Positions 1 through 8,204 of a stretch of 64,000 nucleotides of DNA are shown one piece after another. Source of the stretch: an uncultured Carboxylicivirga sp. (lineage in GTDB: Bacteria; Bacteroidota; Bacteroidia; Bacteroidales; Marinilabiliaceae); assembly GCF_963674565.1 (NCBI RefSeq), contig NZ_OY771430.1, positions 2,728,001-2,792,000 on the forward strand. Direction: 5' to 3'. The position numbers were made by a program, and so were the translations under genes. A model generated the notes under the pieces. That model was not told where the DNA came from. It saw nothing but the letters and a program-made list of their open reading frames with translations, and ran no database searches. Each line of letters starts with the position of its first letter. Position 1 is the stretch's first letter.

Positions 1-364
1 TCATATTCTTCTCCGTAAGAGTTAAATCTTCATAAGAAGTTACTCCCCAGGCATTGTTCTGAAAAAATCTCTCGAATGCATCGTCATCAGCAACAAAAAG
101 AGTCTTACTACCGGTTCTTGACAAAATTTCTTTGTAATCCTTCGTATCCTCTATCAGTTTCACATATGTCTCGAAATTACCGTTGGATTTCAGATAGTCA
201 TAGATACTTGCTCCCAACCATTCAGGTTCTTCTTCATCGTATCTGAATACATCATCCTTACAGGAAATAACTCCAAAACACGTCAGTAATATAAAAGCAA
301 ATAATATTGCCTTACCGACTTGCCATTCCCTAAAATTATTTTTCATCCTTTGAATTAATTTCAT
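1..364 (-). CDS. Fasciclin (FAS1) domain lipoprotein, 3' end outside window
   Basis: This reading frame was translated by hand and runs off the left edge, so only about the first 121 residues are visible. The N-terminus is a lipoprotein signal: a hydrophobic stretch ending in a VISC lipobox followed by KDD. The downstream sequence, with IYDYLKSNG, a TKDY segment and TLFVADDDAFERFF, is characteristic of a fasciclin/FAS1 fold. The start at 364 (MKLIQRMKNN) is chosen because it is the first ATG; an in-frame ATG at 346 gives a more compact signal peptide. In Bacteroidota, FAS1 lipoproteins often sit beside SusC/SusD genes, so a nutrient-uptake pair may lie just left of the window (inference). It probably faces the outside or periplasm as a lipid-anchored binding or adhesion protein; no enzymatic function is implied. 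Confidence 0.75.
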   Translation of the reverse strand, partial: MKLIQRMKNNFREWQVGKAILFAFILLTCFGVISCKDDVFRYDEEEPEWLGASIYDYLKSNGNFETYVKLIEDTKDYKEILSRTGSKTLFVADDDAFERFFQNNAWGVTSYEDLTLTEKNM

Positions 365-943
365 AATCTACTTTCATAAAATTATGGACAGTTAATACAT
401 GATTTTTATTTATTTTTTAATTCTTAACAAGATTAAAATTGGCATATCATCATTTTACCATGTCAAAACTATTTGACAGCTGTTAATTATTGTTACATTT
501 TTTCGATTATTACTATACTGAATTTGATTCTGTGTTCATTTATATTCATTTAAAATAACTTCACCACCTTTTAATTACCTTATTATCTGTATGATTCGAA
601 TTGATTTTATTTTACATCTTATCAAATCGATTATCAATAAAGAATAATGTCGTTATTTGAACATTTTTGAAATAGTGAACATTTTTTATACTTTTTAAAT
701 TGGACACAGATATAGAACAATAATGTTATTTTAACGTTTCACAAGATTATTTAAATTAAGATTTACAGACTATCAATTTTTCGTCAGTTAAGCATACAAA
801 TTCAGCAGAGCCAATTTATCGTCAAACAACTATATTAAAGATCTGAATACATAGACCTTAAGATTTAAAATCATTTTAAAATAAATATTTAATTTTCTCA
901 TTTTGCAGCAAAAACATCTCTACAAAAACGAAATCATATAACT
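365..943. other. AT-rich intergenic region, no gene
   Basis: This stretch between the fasciclin lipoprotein start and the terminator of the GH128-like gene is strongly AT-rich and holds no convincing reading frame on either strand. It should contain the promoter of the fasciclin gene; a candidate -7 box lies at 464-471 inside a perfect inverted repeat. The rest shows only poorly structured A/T runs. Confidence 0.6.
461..478. promoter_or_regulatory. Inverted repeat overlapping candidate -7 box of fasciclin gene
   Basis: Two perfect 7-base arms (TGTCAAA and TTTGACA) flank a 4-base centre. Read on the minus strand, 464-471 is TAGTTTTG, which fits the Bacteroidota -7 consensus TAnnTTTG and lies about 100 bases before the fasciclin start. 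A palindrome over a promoter could be an operator, but no regulator can be assigned and no clear -33 element was seen. Confidence 0.3.
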
Positions 944-985
944 AAAAAAAGGTTGTAAAAGTGAAATCGTATCACCTTTACAACC
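944..985 (-). terminator. Rho-independent terminator after the GH128-like gene
   Basis: Positions 951-964 and 972-985 form a 14-base stem with one G-U pair and a 7-base loop. On the minus strand it is followed by a run of seven T. It lies 17 bases past the stop of the gene ending at 1003. Confidence 0.8.
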
Positions 986-1002
986 CTCTTCTACTTTAAT
1001 AT

Positions 1003-3798
1003 TTATTGTTTAATGATTTTTTGCAAATAGTCTTCACCAACTTTAATCAGATAAACACCAGGCGATAGTTTGCTCAGATCAATTGATGCATTTACCACTT
1101 CTTCAATAACCGTTTGCCCGGCCATATCAATTACCTGTACCTTTAGTTCATCTGTCAGGTCGATGTATAAAATATCTTTTACCGGGTTCGGATATACATT
1201 CAAACCCTTATATTTACTCTCTCCTAACCCCGTTATCACCTGATCGGCGGACAAATCCATTATCATCCACCCCATTTTATCCTGCAGTACAGACGAAATA
1301 CCATTTGAGGTTTCTCTTAGTCTGGCAATTTTAAATGCATTACTTACACTTGTATTTGGATAATATCTAACGTTAGAAGCAAATGAATTTGATTTTGTTA
1401 ACAAGCTTCCAAAAACAACAGGATCAGCATAGGTTTCATCATATGTTACTGAAATAGGTGTTGTAACAATACCAGCACCATCTTCGGTTGATCCAACTGT
1501 TACTCTTTTGGTACCAATAACTCCTTGTCCTTTTTCAATGGCTAAAAAGTCAACATTCTCAGCAAAAGTAGCCGTAGTAATGCTCTGTTCACTCATTAAA
1601 CACAGTTCGAAACCAGTTGTTGTCACATTCTGAATAGCTACAGTGGTAGGAAAGAAAGTTCCGTTACTCACTTGTGTGCAAAATACCACCGGCACGGTTT
1701 CAAATTCTTCAGTAAAAGAAACAGAAACCCAATCTCTTTGAATTCCGCTAACTTGACCTACCTCACCTTTCAATCCTCCAAAATCATACACCCCACTATT
1801 TAAAGCTAAAGCTGCTACATCATCCGTTGAAGACAATGTTGGATCATTCAGGTATGTCCATGTATCTATCTGAAACTGGAAAGTAGTTGTTGAAACACTA
1901 TTTACTCTTTGTGTCATTGGGTAGACATTATTAAATGTCTGTGCACCCATAATTATACGAGGAGTAGTAGTAAACTTCTCTGAGAAATAACATGAAGTCC
2001 AGTCTGTATTATTCAACTGCATCTCACCGGTCTGTATGGCATTGATTCCTCCTGTCTGAAAATATGAAACTTCATTTGAACTCAAATACTCTCCATCACT
2101 TTTCAACAAACTTATTCTATAAGTAACTCTTCCACTATTAGTTGGATCAACTGGATCTAAGTAATACAACACACTTACATCGTCACTATAATATATTTCT
2201 TCATAAGATCCATCATTGATTTTTTTCTCAATTTTATATGCCTTACTTAGTTCACCATTCGGATCTGTCCATGAAAGACGCATATTATTTGATAATGAAA
2301 GATATCTGAAAGTTAGTGTTGGATCGCTATAATTCCATCCTGGTATAATATCATATTGTCCTGTATAAGCAATTGGAGCATTATGATCTCTGTAGTACTC
2401 ACCAAAAGGCGTAAGCACAACATCATATCCATTACCATCCTGATATAACACAGGTGCATCTTTAATCCAGTCAGCTCTTTGATTACCTGTACTTATCCAT
2501 TCTGAATAATCAGCATCAATTGTAACTACCATAGCCCGGCAATCCTGCACCCAGTCATAAAAATAATAACGTTCGATAAATGAACAGGTATCCAAAACAT
2601 TAAGAATAGCCTTCATATTACTAAGTTGCTTGGCAACGTTATTAGTTGTCGCAAGTCTGGTATCATTATCCGGCCAGGTTTCTGTTGTCCAGTTGGCTCC
2701 ATTATTCATCTCTGTAATCCATATCGGACGTCCACCACATCGGTCGTGATAATCTTTTAGAGTACTATACCAACCTGAAGCAGAACTATTCCAATAAGAG
2801 TGAACAGCAACAAAATCTACCCTGTAGTTTTCGTCTTCACATGCTGCAACATAATCAAAAAGGTTTTTTCCAGTATTACCCGACCATGCATTTGCATAAG
2901 CAGGTGATCCAACACGTAAGCCTGAACCATACATACCAGGCCAAATAGCAATCATATCAGCATGTGTCATGTTTGACTGGTCCGATTGATCTGGTTCATT
3001 ATAACCCAACAAATGAGTAATATTCTGTTTATTATTAATATCAGTCCAACCTGGCCATCCTCCATTCTGACGAATGGCAGCATATTCATAATTATCTGAA
3101 CTAGCACCTCCAATATTCCAATCGTAGTATCCTGTACCATTAATAATATTCGGATCCCATCCAGCTTTTCCTTTTTTAGTTACCCATTGATGTTTAAAGA
3201 CTCTTATAAAAGAAACCGAACCAAGTAATTCGCCTGGCATATTAATTTCTATATCTGCATCATGAGCAATAAAAACACGGCTATAGCCAGATCCATCAGC
3301 ATTATTTGCAAAAGTAGCCTGATATCCCCTCTTTAGTTTAAAAGAACGAATAGAATTATCAAAATCACCTAAACTATTATAATAGGTATGTATTGCATAC
3401 TGATAAGAATCACCCGTAAAATCATCACCGGTGTAAACTGTTAAAGGTTTAAAAGATGAACCGTGTGGCATTAATACAGCTCCATGACCATAAATAGCCA
3501 CTCTACCATTTGTACCCTGAACAAAAGGTGAACCATTAACCATTACGTTAGCAAGATAATTAGCAATAACGTCCGAAGGCTTTATATTATCAAAGAAAAC
3601 CCATGCATCTACATTATTCAACGACACAGTACTATTTACAAAAGGTGCATCACTTGAGGTAATATGTAATTCCTTTGCTACATCAAGAACTCTTGTTTCA
3701 TCTGTTAACTGCGCTACTGTCTCTACTTCTATAGCCATAACCGGCATGGATATTAAAGTAAAAAACATTAAAAAGGTAAAAAGAATTTTTTTCATCAT
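1003..3798 (-). CDS. Secreted GH128-like glycoside hydrolase with lectin-like repeats and T9SS sorting domain
   Basis: The 931-residue protein begins with a signal peptide (about residues 1-23). Residues about 115-200 resemble a beta/gamma-crystallin-like module. Residues about 205-440 match the Glyco_hydro_cc/GH128 TIM barrel, with the expected acid/base and nucleophile visible as Glu268 in GYNEPD and Glu363 in WITEMN. A fibronectin/Ig-like segment follows (about 465-580), then two or three repeats resembling H-type lectin domains (about 594-850), and a C-terminal T9SS sorting domain (about 858-931, with VYPNPV, GQTV and PGVYLIKV). Characterised GH128 enzymes are beta-1,3-glucanases; for this protein the substrate is unproven. 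Export across the outer membrane by T9SS and surface attachment or release are expected. The gene is monocistronic with its own terminator. The start is the first of two adjacent ATG codons. Confidence 0.8.
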   Translation of the reverse strand: MMKKILFTFLMFFTLISMPVMAIEVETVAQLTDETRVLDVAKELHITSSDAPFVNSTVSLNNVDAWVFFDNIKPSDVIANYLANVMVNGSPFVQGTNGRVAIYGHGAVLMPHGSSFKPLTVYTGDDFTGDSYQYAIHTYYNSLGDFDNSIRSFKLKRGYQATFANNADGSGYSRVFIAHDADIEINMPGELLGSVSFIRVFKHQWVTKKGKAGWDPNIINGTGYYDWNIGGASSDNYEYAAIRQNGGWPGWTDINNKQNITHLLGYNEPDQSDQSNMTHADMIAIWPGMYGSGLRVGSPAYANAWSGNTGKNLFDYVAACEDENYRVDFVAVHSYWNSSASGWYSTLKDYHDRCGGRPIWITEMNNGANWTTETWPDNDTRLATTNNVAKQLSNMKAILNVLDTCSFIERYYFYDWVQDCRAMVVTIDADYSEWISTGNQRADWIKDAPVLYQDGNGYDVVLTPFGEYYRDHNAPIAYTGQYDIIPGWNYSDPTLTFRYLSLSNNMRLSWTDPNGELSKAYKIEKKINDGSYEEIYYSDDVSVLYYLDPVDPTNSGRVTYRISLLKSDGEYLSSNEVSYFQTGGINAIQTGEMQLNNTDWTSCYFSEKFTTTPRIIMGAQTFNNVYPMTQRVNSVSTTTFQFQIDTWTYLNDPTLSSTDDVAALALNSGVYDFGGLKGEVGQVSGIQRDWVSVSFTEEFETVPVVFCTQVSNGTFFPTTVAIQNVTTTGFELCLMSEQSITTATFAENVDFLAIEKGQGVIGTKRVTVGSTEDGAGIVTTPISVTYDETYADPVVFGSLLTKSNSFASNVRYYPNTSVSNAFKIARLRETSNGISSVLQDKMGWMIMDLSADQVITGLGESKYKGLNVYPNPVKDILYIDLTDELKVQVIDMAGQTVIEEVVNASIDLSKLSPGVYLIKVGEDYLQKIIKQ

Positions 3799-4138
3799 TC
3801 AAAACTTAATCTAGTTCCTAAATATTTTCCCCTAAGCGTTAATCAACAAACTCAACATTAAAAATTAAAATGAATATACTAATGTTAATATTCGTAAAAT
3901 TAACGGCTGCAAATTAGCATCTCAAACACATAAACTCTTGAACAAATCAATAAAAAAGTGTCACTTTTTCTCTATTATTATTACAAATCAAATATCAAAT
4001 CACACATCTTTTACCAACGAATTCAAATCCAAAAACCCTATACCACAATGCATTTCAACGCTTTCTACCCAACTCACAATGATGAAACTCTGATTATTAA
4101 ACAACCAATAATCTATAATGTTAAATAATTAAAATAAA
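3799..4138. other. Intergenic region, no gene
   Basis: AT-rich spacer upstream of the GH128-like gene and downstream of the TPR gene. No reading frame is supported. It should carry the promoter of the GH128-like gene, but no clean TAnnTTTG box was found. A compact palindrome with 8-base arms (AAAAAGTG/CACTTTTT, 3953-3969) has a one-base centre and is noted without an assigned role. Confidence 0.5.
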
Positions 4139-4170
4139 AAAGCGATGAACCAAATCTAATTCATCGCTTT
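4131..4170 (-). terminator. Terminator after the TPR gene
   Basis: Perfect 11-base arms at 4139-4149 and 4160-4170 with a 10-base loop, followed on the minus strand by a T-rich run. It sits 20 bases past the stop of the TPR gene. Confidence 0.8.
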
Positions 4171-4190
4171 AAATATTTTAGGTGCAATTA

Positions 4191-5054
4191 TTATTTGTAT
4201 TGCTCTGCTTTTTCTTTTTCACCTAAACGTGTATAAATATTAGAAATTGCTGGTTTCAAGTTTGTTTTACCATCGTTATAGGCCACCAACAAATACTTTA
4301 AAGCTTCCTGGTACACAGCTTTAGCCTGATCCTGAGATTTCAAATAATTTGTATAATCAACTCTCGTAGGAGCTTTCTTAGCTTCATACTTCGCCTTTTC
4401 TTTTTTAAACATCTCAGAACCTTGCTTGTACAAATAAATACCTGCGCCCATATTGGCACCTACATGATCCGGTTCAATTTTTAATATTTTAGCATACATT
4501 TCGTACGCACTTTTTTCATCATCAAGATTCTGGTATGCTACTCCCTTATAATATAAAAACTTTGTTTCTTCAGGATAAATAGCAATTAACCCATCTGCTT
4601 CTTTTAAAAGAGCATCATAATTCTTAATTCTTAAATAATGTTGAGCAAGGCTTTGAGAAATCTCTGTTTTGAAATCCGGAAATGATTTCATTTTTGCCAT
4701 TAAAGCCCATTCATAATTTTCAGAATCATCGACATTCTTGGTTAAATTGATCAACTGATCATAGATATCCAAACGTGGCACATTATAAACTATAGCTTGT
4801 TTATAATTTTCAATGGCTTCTGCAGGTTTATTCAAATTTTCGTAAGATAAGCCAGCATAACTATATGCCATAGAAATATTAACACTATCCAAACTCTCTT
4901 TTGAACTAAGTACCTTATTACTTAACTCCAGAGCTCCCTCATACTTTCCATCGAGAAAAGTTGATTTAACTTTATTTAAATCATCATTCATTTCCTGTGC
5001 TCCTATACTAACCGCAATAAACAGAAGTACGAAGCATGCAAAAGATTTAATCAT
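4191..5054 (-). CDS. Periplasmic tetratricopeptide-repeat protein
   Basis: The 287-residue product has an N-terminal signal peptide ending near IGAQ (about residue 19) and then degenerate tetratricopeptide repeats. The clearest helical pairs are around residues 30-95 (AYSYAGLSYENLNKPAEAIENYKQA) and 165-215 (YYKGVAYQNLDDEKSAYEMYAKILKIEPD). No catalytic domain is visible. TPR proteins act as protein-interaction scaffolds. The gene stands alone between its terminator and a divergent T9SS protein gene, so no partner is indicated. It lacks a lipobox Cys, so it is expected to be soluble in the periplasm. The specific function is unknown. Confidence 0.7.
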   Translation of the reverse strand: MIKSFACFVLLFIAVSIGAQEMNDDLNKVKSTFLDGKYEGALELSNKVLSSKESLDSVNISMAYSYAGLSYENLNKPAEAIENYKQAIVYNVPRLDIYDQLINLTKNVDDSENYEWALMAKMKSFPDFKTEISQSLAQHYLRIKNYDALLKEADGLIAIYPEETKFLYYKGVAYQNLDDEKSAYEMYAKILKIEPDHVGANMGAGIYLYKQGSEMFKKEKAKYEAKKAPTRVDYTNYLKSQDQAKAVYQEALKYLLVAYNDGKTNLKPAISNIYTRLGEKEKAEQYK

Positions 5055-5438
5055 ATTTTAATTGTTTTGGTTCTATTTCACAAATCAAAGTAACCACTTT
5101 TCTTTTAATAATACAGCCTGTACATATACATACAAGCTTGGGATATTGACAATTCGCCATTAAAATGTTCACTTATCCAACAAAATTAAGAATTCACTAC
5201 AAAACAAGCAGACAGATTAAAGAAACGAAGTTAACAGATCGATTTTGTATTATTATTTATCGATTTGATACTAGCGCAGCCAATTATGTGCTATTTATTC
5301 GATGAATATATTCAAGCAACAATAAACCTTCTTATTTAACTTTGATTAACATTCCTAAAGGTATTTTTTCAACTTGAAAACAAATACAAAAAGGATATAA
5401 ACCAATGATAATTTATTTATAATCTAATTCACATTTTT
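5055..5438. other. Divergent intergenic region, no gene
   Basis: This spacer separates the divergent TPR gene (minus) and the T9SS protein gene (plus) and must carry both promoters. It is AT-rich. Two imperfect copies of ATCGATTT occur at about 5238 and 5259, the second extending to a 12-mer also present upstream of the fasciclin gene. No reading frame, RNA gene or clear -7/-33 pair was identified. Confidence 0.5.
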
Positions 5439-8000
5439 ATGAAAAAAAGATTTTTACTTTTTACACTACTGTTTGCAATGACACAGTTTTTTGTCTTAAA
5501 AGCTCAAACAGATGTTACGGATACATATTTAACAAATGCAGGTTTTGACAGTAATTGTACTTATACAATTAGTTCAACAGATACAAACCTGGGAACATCA
5601 GATAATACAGGAGCTACTGTAATAACTGTAGATGGTTGGACTAGCAACTATGCAGGTTGGTCTGCTGGAGCATCATTCGAATATGGTACTATAACTACAC
5701 TCAATGGAAATACAATACCTTCAACAGATCCAGATGGAGCATCTGGAACAAGTGAAGGTGGTTTAGGAGTATGCGCTGCATGGGCAGGAAGTACTTATTA
5801 CACCCAGAGTGTGACTCTACCTGCTGGTACATATACTTTAAAATATAAAGTAAATAATTTCGGGCCGGTAACAGCAGGAACAAGTCTTGCAGGCTTTACT
5901 CCTGATGCAGGAACTGCTTCATTATCTACTCTTTCTGATATTGTAATTGATGGTTCTTGGGTAACAGATGAAATAACATTTGTTCTGACAACTGAAACTA
6001 CTGGAGTAATACAGATAGGTATCTTAAGTGTTAATGCAGGTTCAGGCGGTAATGGACGATTTATATTTGACGATGTTCAATTATTTTTCACGGCTGAAGT
6101 TGACAAATCAAATCTTCAATCATTAGTAGATGAAGCAACAACCATGTACAGCAACCAGGAAGCAGTGCCTGATGGATCAACTGTTTATGCCGATCTTAAT
6201 ACAGCAATAGTAGCTGCTCAGGCTGTATTAGATAACACAGATGCTACACTTGCCGAAGTTGTTGCAGAGGAAGAAGCTCTTCAAGCAGCAATAACTGATG
6301 TTGAAAATGCCGTTGAATTGCAGCAAAAGATTACAACATGGACTACTCTGCCTTATGATGCTACTTCCGAAATTGTTAACCCTAGTTTCGAAACAGGAAA
6401 TACGGATGGATGGGTTAACATTGGTGGTTTCGTAGGACAAAACAATACTTCTTTTAGTTTAAAAGCCGGAACGTATTATGTTGAAAAATGGCAAAGCTCA
6501 GGTAATTGGTCAGGTCTTAAACTTTCTCAAGTAATTGAAAATATCCCAAATGGAGTTTACAAACTAACCGCTGCTGCTCTTAATAACCCTGAAGGTACAG
6601 GTGGTGCATTTATTTATGCTAATGATATTAGAGCTGAGGTAACAGGAACCGCAGATTATACACTTGAAGTAACTGTAGATAACAATACTTTGGAAGTTGG
6701 TTACGACATTGTTAACTCAGGTAATTACATTGCTGTTGATAATTTCCGTTTATCATATATAAGTGATGGCTCACCTGTTATTGATATTGCAGAATCTTAC
6801 CTTGCATTCGATGAATTTGAAACCACCGCAACATTAACTGTAACAGGATACAACCTTACTGAAAGCATCGCTCTAACTGCTCCAACAGGATTCTCTTTGG
6901 ATGTTTCTTCACTTGCATCGGATGCAACAGGTGAAACAGTTACAGTTACTTTTGATGCTTCAGCAACTACTTCCGGTAATATTGAACTATCTAGTGGAAC
7001 AGCATCTGCTTCAATTCCTGTATATGCTCGCTTAAATTCAGATAAATTCACTCCATATTTTGGTGACAGAGAAAACCTTGTAGCCGATGCATATTGTTCA
7101 GACAGAAGTTTGTATGGAGGATGGGGATCAGTTGTTACAACTACAAATGAAGCTGAAGTATATTGTGGTAAAGCTTCAATTAAATTAGGTACTGGTGGTA
7201 CAGGTTGTGATGCAGCATTTGATATTAATCCTTTTGCATACAAAGCTAATACTACCTACAGAGTTAGGGCAATGGTTAAAACAGTGGATGGTTCAATTGG
7301 ATTTTTAGCAAATAGTGCTGATCCAAATTATAATGACGCATTTGACACTGGTGGTGAATGGCAACAAATTGATTTCTACTTCTCAACAGGGGCTGCACCT
7401 TCTGCAAGTTTTGTAACATTCAACAAATGTGATAACGGTTCAAATTGTACATATGCTTATATTGACAATTATGAAATTTACGAAGTAAATAATGATGCCA
7501 CACTATCAGCTATTACATTAAATGTTGGTGGATTAGATATCGCATTTGATCCTGCAACAACTACCTACACTGCTACTGTTCCATCAGGCACAGAAACAGT
7601 AACTGTTGACGCGACTTTAAGCGATGAAAGTGCAATGATTTCTGGCACCGGCGATGTTGATGTTTCAACCGGAACAGGTGTAGCAACAATAGTTGTAACT
7701 GCAGAAAGTGGTGCTAAAACAACTTACACTGTTACAATCAATGTTGATTCAGCAACAAAATTGTCAAAAATTGGTCAGAATGCTGTTAAAGTTTATCCAA
7801 CATTAACAACATCAGGTATCAATGTTGAATTCAGTGATAAGCCAGGCATGATTAAACTTTACAGCTTATCGGGACAATTAATTAAAACAGTTAAAGCAAC
7901 ATCTCAAATTGAGACTATTCAATTATCAACAGCAGGTATCTACCTTGTTGAAGTTGAAAGTAATGGTGCTAAAACCATACTTAAGGTTGTTAAAAAATAA
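5439..8000 (+). CDS. Secreted multidomain carbohydrate-binding-type protein with T9SS sorting domain
   Basis: The 853-residue protein has a signal peptide (about 1-22), an N-terminal beta-sandwich-like region (about 25-215), a helical FIVAR-like segment (about 225-300), a carbohydrate-binding-like beta-sandwich (about 310-440, starting NPSFETG), a second such module (about 560-690), a cadherin-like beta-sandwich (about 695-770, with FDPATTTYTATVP) and a T9SS sorting domain (about 775-853, VYPTLTTSG...GIYLVEV). No catalytic domain is recognised, so a surface glycan-binding or structural role is inferred from its modules. It is followed by a strong terminator and stands among carbohydrate-active enzymes. 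The sequence is unusually rich in Thr, Ser, Ala and Gly, as is common in T9SS cargo. Exact binding specificity cannot be read from sequence. Confidence 0.7.
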   Translation: MKKRFLLFTLLFAMTQFFVLKAQTDVTDTYLTNAGFDSNCTYTISSTDTNLGTSDNTGATVITVDGWTSNYAGWSAGASFEYGTITTLNGNTIPSTDPDGASGTSEGGLGVCAAWAGSTYYTQSVTLPAGTYTLKYKVNNFGPVTAGTSLAGFTPDAGTASLSTLSDIVIDGSWVTDEITFVLTTETTGVIQIGILSVNAGSGGNGRFIFDDVQLFFTAEVDKSNLQSLVDEATTMYSNQEAVPDGSTVYADLNTAIVAAQAVLDNTDATLAEVVAEEEALQAAITDVENAVELQQKITTWTTLPYDATSEIVNPSFETGNTDGWVNIGGFVGQNNTSFSLKAGTYYVEKWQSSGNWSGLKLSQVIENIPNGVYKLTAAALNNPEGTGGAFIYANDIRAEVTGTADYTLEVTVDNNTLEVGYDIVNSGNYIAVDNFRLSYISDGSPVIDIAESYLAFDEFETTATLTVTGYNLTESIALTAPTGFSLDVSSLASDATGETVTVTFDASATTSGNIELSSGTASASIPVYARLNSDKFTPYFGDRENLVADAYCSDRSLYGGWGSVVTTTNEAEVYCGKASIKLGTGGTGCDAAFDINPFAYKANTTYRVRAMVKTVDGSIGFLANSADPNYNDAFDTGGEWQQIDFYFSTGAAPSASFVTFNKCDNGSNCTYAYIDNYEIYEVNNDATLSAITLNVGGLDIAFDPATTTYTATVPSGTETVTVDATLSDESAMISGTGDVDVSTGTGVATIVVTAESGAKTTYTVTINVDSATKLSKIGQNAVKVYPTLTTSGINVEFSDKPGMIKLYSLSGQLIKTVKATSQIETIQLSTAGIYLVEVESNGAKTILKVVKK

Positions 8001-8017
8001 GATTAACAATAGTACTG

Positions 8018-8051
8018 AAAAAGGGTTACCAAATGTGGTAACCCTTTTTTT
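8018..8051 (+). terminator. Strong terminator after the first T9SS-exported binding protein
   Basis: Stem AAGGGTTACC/GGTAACCCTT, extended by A/T pairs to 13 bases, with a 6-base loop and a following T run. It is 17 bases after the stop at 8000. Confidence 0.9.
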
Positions 8052-8150
8052 ATTTCCTTATTTCTATTATTGCCCGAATTTGTAGTAGTAATTTTAAATT
8101 TTATACACTCCTTACTTATCTGTCCTTCCTACTTTTACGATGTTAACTAA

Positions 8151-8181
8151 AGTGCAATATGAACTATTGCACTATTTTTTT
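8151..8181 (+). terminator. Second hairpin plus T-run just upstream of the BNR_4 gene
   Basis: Perfect 9-base arms AGTGCAATA and TATTGCACT with a 5-base loop are followed by A and seven T, so the structure looks like an intrinsic terminator or attenuator. It lies only 23 bases before the ATG at 8205, although a strong terminator for the upstream gene already exists at 8018. Either the promoter of the BNR_4 gene lies between this hairpin and its start, or the element attenuates it. Confidence 0.6.
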
Positions 8182-8204
8182 AATACCTTTTGTAAACATT
8201 ATCT

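Noticed and set aside
3953..3969. Palindrome AAAAAGTG-T-CACTTTTT as a terminator
   Set aside because: The one-base centre cannot form a loop and no gene ends nearby on either strand.
6797..7243. Open frame of 148 codons on the minus strand
   Set aside because: It lies antisense within the T9SS binding protein, whose sequence has clear domains; the antisense frame has no recognisable domain or signal.
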